Below, piece after piece: positions 57,701 to 64,000 of a stretch of DNA of 64,000 bases (position 1 is its first letter; each line of letters starts with the position of its first letter). The position numbers were made by a program, and so were the translations under genes. Below the pieces are notes generated by a model. That model worked only from the letters and a program-made list of their open reading frames with translations. It searched no databases and was not told the DNA's origin. This stretch comes from Prorocentrum cordatum (taxonomy: Eukaryota > Sar > Dinophyceae > Prorocentrales > Prorocentraceae), in NCBI GenBank assembly GCA_963575745.1, contig CAUYUJ010019082.1:656626-720625 (forward strand). The letters run 5' to 3'.

Positions 57701-60700
57701 CGCAAAGGGGGAGAACGGACAGAACGAGCTGGACGTCGCCAAGAAGAAAGCGCGCGACGCCCAGGCCACCTGCTTCGCCGAGCGGTTCAATGCACCCCTG
57801 GAAGAGAGCTTCGACTGGGATTCCCTGGGCAAGCTAATCTCGGGAGGGCTCCACGATATCCTCTCGACGCCTGCCTTTCATGTGCTCATCTACCTTATGT
57901 CCGGGCTGCACCCTCACGAGTTCACGCTGGCCAACACACCGCGGCAGCCGGGCATGCTCGACCGCAAGGCTTGGTCGCACCTGGGGTTCTTGTTTGACAT
58001 GTCTCTCGGGCTCGACGCGACCAATCTAGTCTACAACATGCTGTGGGCAGCAATGGTCTGGTCGCTCGGCCTAGGCACCCCCTGGGGGGATGCGAGCTAC
58101 GCCGTCCCCGACGACTCCCTTCCCCCGTTGCCTCGCGCCAGCGGTAGGCGTGTAACACTGTGGCAGCGCCGCCAGTGTACCCCCAAAAGTCTCTTCCGTC
58201 AGGTCCCCAAGGCTTGGAGCTCCGCTACCAAGGACTGCTGCAGACACAGGAAGCACCCTGGAATGGCCGGGTTGGGAGACATCCTCGGGGGATGCGGCTC
58301 CTCGATGGAGGAGTTCCGTCAGGGACTCTTAGACACCGACGGCCAGCCCATGGATTCCTGCAAGGCCCGTTCGCTTCTGGTGAGTGTTTCTATGGCCTTT
58401 CTCTCATGCAGAGCAGGCCGGGGACGTCATCGAAGCCGTTCTGGGGTTCTGCGTCCCTTGGCAAGAGGTCCACCAGGATTTCCGAAGCCGGTTCGCCAGT
58501 ACCTGGAGCCTCACCCTGGAAGACCTGGCTGACCTGCACGGTCGCATCGAGGCGGTGCTACCTCACATCTCCAAGCTCGTGGCATTGGCCCATCACCACC
58601 CGGCTGCGCAGGAAGCCAGCTGCCCGCAGACCTGGAGCGAGATGGACAGGAAAGACTTCCAGCTACAAGCGCCGATGATCGTTCTCGAACGGATCGTCCC
58701 GGCAACAACTCTTACCTGCCTGGACACGCGCGGCTGCTCAGTGTGTGCACTACACGTCGCGCTGGCGGGGTCCGACGCCTCCCTCGGTCCCGACGACAGG
58801 GTTGCGGGCCTTTCCTACATCGGCGGCGGACTTGCCTTGTCCCAGACCGACCTCAATGCCCCTCCACCGCCGGCTCCGGCCCCGGGCACCAGACTGGACC
58901 CTCCGTTCATCCCCGACGACAGGCTCGTGCTCGAGAAAAAGAACAACATATATACGTGCGACGGTTGCGGGAAGGACCACCTGGCTGCCGCCGAAGGCAC
59001 CTGGATCTCCGACAGCACGCGACATATGTTCGCTCAGAATGGACCTCAGGCATACATCAACGGTGCCAACATGGGCTGGCATTGCGCTGGCTGCTGGATA
59101 CGACACCTCGAGGACAATGGCTTCCCTACGCCTGCCGGAACGAAGCTCGCCGACATAATCAGGGAACATGAGCAGCAGATATCGGGGACCAGCAACGACA
59201 GAGCGAGCGCCCCCCTGGGACTCCTTCCGCTTGGCTACGGCTGCAGCCCCCTGGCGGACACGAGGAAGTTAGCTGACCTCTTCATGGAGCCGACGGGGAT
59301 GAAGATCCCCGAGTGCGCCAATACCACCATTCCGATCCTCCGGATCCGGGACGACCGCTTCGGCATCAAAGCCGCTCAGACGCGGACCTACTCCGCGCGG
59401 TGCGACACCTGCCCCCAGGGGGCCCCGCTCCTGGTCTGGGACCCCGGCTCTCCGCCTCTGGGGTGCTTCATTTGGAGGCCGGCGGAAGGCATAGGCGTTC
59501 CCGAGCAACATAGGCTGCCCCCCATCGATAAGCGTGCCCTGACCTGGTGGGGACGCCAATGGAACGCTACTTGGTGCTGCCTGGTCCCGATCTGGAACAT
59601 AGGCCCGGCCACCCTGGACCGCATCCTGGATCGCGACTTCAGGTCGCTGTATCCAGAGGAACCTCTGGCCCTTCCCCCGCCCAGCAGCCAGATTGGGTTC
59701 GAGGCACCTGTGGACATCGTGGATTCTCTCCCTTGGCTTGGCGAGGACGCCAAGGCCCAGGACAAATTCACCAAGGTCGGAGCAAGCAATCCCCCTGGAC
59801 CCAGCGCCACAGGCAGCTCTGGTGCAGCGCCAGAGCCAACACCCATCACCTCCCTGGCAGGGTCCCCGCCATCTGACGCGTGTTCTGTGGGCGACGACAG
59901 GCCAGACACTCCCATGGCGGCCGACGCAGACAAGTCTCAGGGCACGGTGGACAACGACTCGCGCATGGGCCACCATGACCCGCCCGACTACGACAACGGC
60001 GAAGGCGCGGAAAACGGGCTCCCCCTTCACAAGATGGAGCCCGACTACGAAGAAGATGAACCCGCTCGTCCTCCCACGTGCTCAGAGTCGGCCCAGGAGG
60101 ATGATGACAGTCGGTCAGGCGGCGATGCCCCGCAGCGAAGCCCGTCGGTGCACAGCTCTGACACCAGCCGCGAGGATACCGCGACCTCAGTCGCAGAGGA
60201 TACGCCCTACGCCGACCGCAGAAGGGGTCCAGCCCGAGACCCCGCGAGGCACGAGAGGGCCAGCGACGGTGGCGGCTCGCGGTGCGAGCGCTCTCCTGCG
60301 CCCACCCCGATGCCCCCTGGACGGAGGCCCTATCACTCTCGCCATACTGGCTCTTCGGAACAGGACGCACTCAACCTGTTGTCCTGCCCTGATGGAGGCG
60401 GCCCAATGTACAAAGTCAGGCTGGGCACCGTCGAGCTCGAACGTCCCGACGAGACACCAGCCAGACGCACATCCAGGCTTCAGTCGGAGCTGGGAGCAGT
60501 CCTTTGCGCACTGTGGACAGCGAACACGCAGCGTACCCTGCCCCCTGGATGGAGGGCGCCCAAGTCCGACCCGAAACTACACATGCCCTCGGATATCATA
60601 AATTTCCTAAGAGGCCTGGAAGGACTGCGGGTACGACGCCTACGAGATGAGCAGGAGGCTGGGCTATGATATCGACTGGAACAGGATACGAGCCAACTAC

Positions 60701-60919
60701 TTGCGTCACTCCAAGACAGATGACAGGGGCAAAGGCGGCTATCGCCACACGGGCTGGCGCGACCGTGCGACAAGTTCCTGGGGCACCTGGGGCAGTTGGC
60801 AGGGCGAGTGGCGCGACGGATGGCGTGAAGATCACTGGCAGACGGGTGGCAAACGCGGCGGAGGTTACCCTGACGATCGGGATGATCGAGATGAAAAGAG
60901 ACTCCGCTGGAGGGACTGA
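54768..60919 (+). pseudogene. ORF-E: UPF1-like SF1 helicase with zinc and acidic C-terminal regions, frameshifted
   Basis: About 2,050 codons from ATG 54768. The first ~130 residues are Pro-rich. After a frameshift near 55190 the helicase follows: VQVHGPPGTGKTTFS (Walker A, 56198), VIDEAGQATE (Walker B, 56621), VLVGDPNQLPPTV (motif III, 56700), CYRMHPQL (motif IV, 56840) and TVRIVVGYQLQTAI. After a second frameshift near 57280 come VHTAITRAKRNILILGDG (motif VI, 57456). This order and the DEAGQ and YRMHP signatures are typical of SF1B UPF1/Sen1/SMUBP2-like helicases. A third shift near 58410 leads to a C-terminal part with YTCDGCGKDH and WHCAGCW (zinc-like), a long acidic region, a fourth shift near 60650, and a Trp/Arg/Gly-rich end. 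Confidence 0.75.
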
Positions 60920-61476
60920 ACTCCCCCCCTGCCCTCGCCGCGCCCCAGTGCCCGCGCCACCACCTGCACTTCGCAACGCGCTACCGCGGCCCTCCGCCGC
61001 TCTCTCCTTCAACCTGGGGCTCCACCACCGCCCCTCCCCTGAACGGCACTCTCTCTCACCCTTGGACCTTGGGGCGCCGCTCGGTGATATCATTTGCTCC
61101 CTGCGTGACACCGCGCATCCTGCAGACCAGCTTGCCGCTGGCATCGCTGCCTTTCTCCACCGGTGGCCGCCGCCCTCTCGTCGCAAGGCCCCCCCTTTCC
61201 TCGCTTCGGTTTCACGTCCTGAATTCCAGCTGGCGCTGCCCAGGCCGCGCCGTGGGCTCCCTAATCGCGGCGCTCTGCCGCCCTCCACCCGATGCGCGCA
61301 CCTCCTGCCTTTGGATCCAGGTGCGCGCTTCGGCAATGCCGCCCACCGCCTCTCCGCAGTGGACTCGCGGCCTTAGGCCCTACTGTAGATGTCTCACCGC
61401 CAGGCGTTCCTGGCCTGTCAGTGGGCCGCGACTCGCCTGTCCACTGGCTTTCTCCCTGGATTTTCTAACCGATTGA
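60920..61476 (+). other. 3' non-coding region, first part
   Basis: C-rich, no supported gene after the ORF-E stop. Frames here are short and lack motifs. Confidence 0.4.
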
Positions 61477-61500
61477 ACGGCCTTCCGCCGTCACCCTGGA
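61477..61500 (+). repeat. Hairpin repeat 8, 3' non-coding region
   Basis: Stem ACGGC/GCCGT, loop CTTCC, followed by CACCCTGGA. Compensatory stem change. Confidence 0.9.
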
Positions 61501-61517
61501 CCTTTTGAACAAGCAGC

Positions 61518-61541
61518 GCGGCCTTCCGCCGCCACCCTGGG
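61518..61541 (+). repeat. Hairpin repeat 9, 3' non-coding region
   Basis: Stem GCGGC/GCCGC, loop CTTCC, followed by CACCCTGGG. Confidence 0.85.
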
Positions 61542-61860
61542 ACGCGTCTTGGGTACATGGCGGTCTCGTCCCTCTGGTGCTAGACGACTCGGTTTGGGTA
61601 GCGCTGAGACACCTTCGATGTGCACACTCCTTGGGGTCGGCCGTGTATCGTGCCCTTCGGCGCCCTTCCACTCGTCGGATCTGGGCTGACGCATCTCAGT
61701 TGTGGAAGGTACTCTTGTCATCATGCTCCACACCCTGGATGCGCTTTCTTGCGTCGCGACTCGGATCGCCGTCAGCCTTTTCCGCTGGACTTGTCCCCAG
61801 TCAGTCTGTGGTACCCGTCAGGCTCCCTGGATCGGTGTCCTCGGGAACTCTCAATGCTGG

Positions 61861-61884
61861 ACGGCCTTCCACCGTGACCCTGGA
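61861..61884 (+). repeat. Hairpin repeat 10, 3' non-coding region
   Basis: Stem ACGG/CCGT (four of five pairs kept), loop region CCTTCCA, followed by GACCCTGGA. Confidence 0.75.
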
Positions 61885-62524
61885 TCAGTGGCTTTGAGGG
61901 ACGTGCCTGGGTATTCGCGGTTTCGCCCTCGTGTGCTCTCCGACTCGTTCTGGACAGCACTGAGACACTGTGATGTGCACACGCCGCGTTTCGACCGTGT
62001 AGCGTGCACTAAGGCGCCCTTCCACCCGCCGGGTCTGGGCTGAAGCATCTCGGTGTGGAAATTTCTTGGCAACACGCTTCACACTTTGGATGCCGTTCTG
62101 GCGTCGCGGCTCGTTGCCGCCGTCGGGATCCCGCTGGACTTACGTCTCCAGTCGTCTGTGCTACCCGTCAGGCTTTGGATCTACGTCCTCGGGAACGTTC
62201 CTCTCGTTCGCACCTGGACTTTGGGAACGCCTCTCGCGCCATGTTGGCTGCGCTTGGTCTCCTCGGTGCCTACCTCAGGCCCGTTGGACGCACCGCTGCA
62301 TGTCCGTTCAGGGGCCGCCTCTGGCTTCTGGATTGCATCGGCTCCGCCGCCCTGGACGCTGTAGTGTGCCGTCTGATCCGCGGCCCCGCGCGCGTGTAAC
62401 AATTTAGTCGCGGCCGCGGCCCGCCCGCGACCTCCCGCCGCTGGCGCTTCCGCCTGCGGCTGTAAAAAAATACCCCCACCAGCCCGTCCAGAAACGACGG
62501 CCCAGGCGAGTAGAGTGTCGTCCT

Positions 62525-62670
62525 GAGGGGCTTTTTCGGCGTCTTGGGTGCCTCAAGGGGGGGGGGGGGGCTCTTTGGGCCGTTTGGGATCCTCTTGGGG
62601 GCCTCCTGGGGCCATCTTGGGGCCTCTTGGTGCCCCCTGGGCGCTTCTTGGGTCCATCTTGGAGGAAATC
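62525..62670. repeat. CTTGGGGCCTC-type minisatellite
   Basis: Degenerate 15-20-base units such as TCTTGGGGCCTCTTGGTGCC, resembling the filler of the ~350-bp repeat at 17780-19262. A poly-G run of about 14 bases lies within it. Confidence 0.7.
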
Positions 62671-63070
62671 GATCAAAGAAGAAGGGAGCTTCAATTAGTG
62701 CTGCCCCCTCTGGGGGCCAAACTGGGGCCAAAACTTTAGTACAATCAATGATGTTGGCTTCCTCGCCGAGGCCGTTTTGGACGCCCTGGCCGCCCCCCGC
62801 CCCCCCTGTCCAGGTCAGTGGGGAGGGGGCATGGGGAGGGGTAAACCCCTCCCCGAAGGGGAACAAGGAGGGGTGGAAGAGGAAACGCTCTAAACCACCG
62901 ACGCCCAGAGGGCTGGTGGGATTAAAGACGGGGCCTTCAAGGCGCAGGGGGGAAAACGGGGACAGGGCCAGGCGGGACCAAAGTTCCCGAGAGACGCCGA
63001 GTCCCAAGCAAAGCGAGCCACGCGCGCCTACTCACAAGGGAGCAACAGGCGCTGGCGGACAGGCGGGAGG
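62671..63070. other. No supported gene
   Basis: Low-complexity GGGGA-rich sequence. A long minus frame (62270-63007) crosses the minisatellite and is probably an artefact. Confidence 0.4.
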
Positions 63071-63074
63071 GCCT

Positions 63075-63926
63075 TCAATCACTCTCCGACTCCGAGCCGC
63101 GGCACGCCAGGCGGCGGCGGACCCTACGGCTCACCAGGCCGCCGCTAGGCGCGGCGCTCGCGGCTGCGCGCTCCTCCTCGGCGGTCTCACTCGCGCCGAG
63201 GGCGCCAGCACTCGGGCCTGGCCGCTGCTGGGGCAGGCTGGCAGCCGCCGCCTCCACTGCCTGCGCTGCCGCGGGAGCCGCTGGGCCGCTGCCAGAGCTG
63301 CTGGCCGCGGCTGAGGCTACGCCTGCAGGCTCCGCCTCCATGCCGAGCCACTCCAGGTAGCGCTCCTGGGCGCGCCCTGGCACTGGCCCTTGCGAGCGCA
63401 AGGCAGGGATGCCCTCAGCTCCCACCCTCTGCTTGCCCGCCCGAGGCCTGCCTCCAGGATGGAGCCCTCGCTCCCGCAGGCTGCGCTGGTTCCTGCCTGA
63501 CTTGTTGGTCAGGTAGCTGGGCCCTGGGCACTGCACCTTCAGACGAGACTTGCCTCCCGCGTGGCTGCCCAGCACCTTGTAGGCGCCACACTTGGAGCAC
63601 GCCACGATCTCCTGGGTGTCCTCACCTTCGCCCGCGCAAGCATAGCTGAGCACGTGCCCCAGGACGCTGAAGGCGACAGCGGTGGCCGAGAGGGCGGCCG
63701 TGCTGCTCCCCGTCGAGCGGCCGTCCTCCAGGCGTTGCCGCGCGGCTGGAGCGCCGCCGCCGCGGGCTTCACCAGCCTGCGGGCGGTCCGCTGCCGCAGC
63801 CGAGTGCACCTGGCCGATCCCGCCAGCAGGAGGGAGCCCTTCGCTGCACAAGGCCGAGCCATCGAAGTACTGCTTGCCGTTGTGCCTGCCGACAGCAACT
63901 GGCTGTCGAAGCCTCCAGATACGCAT
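63075..63926 (-). CDS. Zinc-finger-like ORF, probably the end of another retroelement
   Basis: 283 codons on the minus strand. The upstream edge is close to the window end, so the protein may start outside or in another frame. Residues ~95-150 read IVACSKCGAYKVLGSHAGGK followed by VQCPGPS and a basic NKSGRNQRSLRERGLHPGGR segment, a CxxC...C cluster with a basic patch. The last ~90 residues are Ala/Ser/Gly/Pro-rich and end in an acidic SESESD. I associate this kind of CSKCG plus Arg/Gly block with C-termini of dinoflagellate retroelement proteins, but from memory only. Nothing in the window downstream of it extends the frame. Confidence 0.45.
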   Translation of the reverse strand: MRIWRLRQPVAVGRHNGKQYFDGSALCSEGLPPAGGIGQVHSAAAADRPQAGEARGGGAPAARQRLEDGRSTGSSTAALSATAVAFSVLGHVLSYACAGEGEDTQEIVACSKCGAYKVLGSHAGGKSRLKVQCPGPSYLTNKSGRNQRSLRERGLHPGGRPRAGKQRVGAEGIPALRSQGPVPGRAQERYLEWLGMEAEPAGVASAAASSSGSGPAAPAAAQAVEAAAASLPQQRPGPSAGALGASETAEEERAAASAAPSGGLVSRRVRRRLACRGSESESD

Positions 63927-64000
63927 CGTCCCGAGTGCGTTGGGAAAAGGAGGCGCCTCGCGCGTGCCGCGCCTTCACGTACCGCTCGATTCCTGGCCCG

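Larger units (their letters stand above)
61518..62230 (+). repeat. ~355-bp tandem duplication in the 3' non-coding region
   Basis: Two diverged copies each begin with a hairpin repeat (61518 and 61861). Paired anchors: CTGAGACAC at 61604 and 61960, GATGTGCACAC shortly after, GGGCTGA then GCATCTC at 61691 and 62045, then GCTGGACTT and TACCCGTCAGGCT near 61785-61825 and 62135-62175. Spacing is 354-357 bases. Confidence 0.8.
35762..62400 (+). mobile_element. Giant (~26.6 kb) polycistronic LINE-like retroelement
   Basis: Five plus-strand ORFs follow one another with overlaps or short gaps. ORF-A: 35972-45227, repeats, zinc site, RING. ORF-B: 45209-48736, methyltransferase-like. ORF-C: 48643-54132, endonuclease/RT/RNase H. 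ORF-D: 54242-54721, small zinc protein. ORF-E: 54768-60919, SF1 helicase. A DinoSL relic marks the 5' end. The 3' non-coding ~1.5 kb carries hairpins and a tandem duplication. Uniform strand, shared short motifs across all parts and the tight ORF spacing argue for one unit. Against this, the ORFs are broken, the 3' end is not defined and no flanking target duplication was found. A nest of several insertions is the alternative. Confidence 0.6.

Noticed and set aside
58380-58411. Possible mini-intron (GTGAGT...TTTCTCTCATGCAG) in ORF-E
   Set aside because: At 32 bases it is too short for a spliceosomal intron, and removing it does not restore the downstream frame (31 would be needed). A simple frameshift is more likely.
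1-64000. tRNA, rRNA or riboswitch genes
   Set aside because: I saw no cloverleaf with conserved T-loop bases or rRNA signature sequence. A tRNAscan or Rfam search could overturn this.

Overview
The window looks like dinoflagellate nuclear DNA. It is GC-rich and full of microsatellites, and I recognise no host gene in it. It carries a Ty1/copia element and a DIRS-like element of types I associate with dinoflagellate genomes. It also has a near-perfect relic of the dinoflagellate spliced leader (DinoSL) at 35762-35783. I cannot fix the genus; a Prorocentrum-like species is only a guess. I see no rRNA, tRNA or CRISPR.

Layout. 0.3-8.8 kb: a decayed copia retrotransposon on the minus strand (gag-like, protease, methyltransferase-like/zinc region, integrase, RT, RNase H). 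8.8-20.7 kb: gene-poor repeats. These include an 83-bp satellite split by a 5'-truncated LINE with a 9-bp target duplication, inverted GAC/GTC arrays, 73-bp and ~350-bp tandem repeats, two related palindromes and long TCC/ATC tracts. 20.7-25.4 kb: a minus-strand DIRS-like element (small membrane ORF, gag-like ORF, RT, RNase H, truncated recombinase-like N-terminus). 25.5-32 kb: four tandem ~1.5-1.8-kb repeat units, each holding a long GTC tract. More copies of the same family lie at 13.8-17.2 kb. 32-35.7 kb: minisatellites and unassigned sequence.

35.76-~62.4 kb is the main discovery. It is a ~26.6-kb run of plus-strand coding sequence that begins at the DinoSL relic and reads as one large, polycistronic LINE-like element. 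ORF-A (35972-45227) has internal repeats, a four-cysteine zinc site and a RING-H2 finger. ORF-B (45209-48736) ends in a DNA cytosine-methyltransferase-like domain whose catalytic Cys is replaced. ORF-C (48643-54132) is an APE endonuclease / reverse transcriptase / zinc knuckle / RNase H protein. ORF-D (54242-54721) is a small zinc protein. ORF-E (54768-60919) carries a UPF1-like SF1 helicase. The ORFs overlap or nearly abut. All but ORF-D are broken by frameshifts, several at poly-C runs, and by a few stops.

Across this element a short hairpin (5-bp stem, loop CTTCC) followed by NACCCTGGA recurs ten times, with stem changes that keep pairing. The heptamer CCCTGGA alone occurs about 55 times on the plus strand and about twice on the minus strand, in all three codon phases. 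This suggests an RNA-level signal or the remains of a mini-insertion family. A minus-strand zinc-finger ORF, probably part of another retroelement, lies at 63.1-63.9 kb.

All domain calls come from reading motifs by eye; no alignments were run. Repeat boundaries are approximate.
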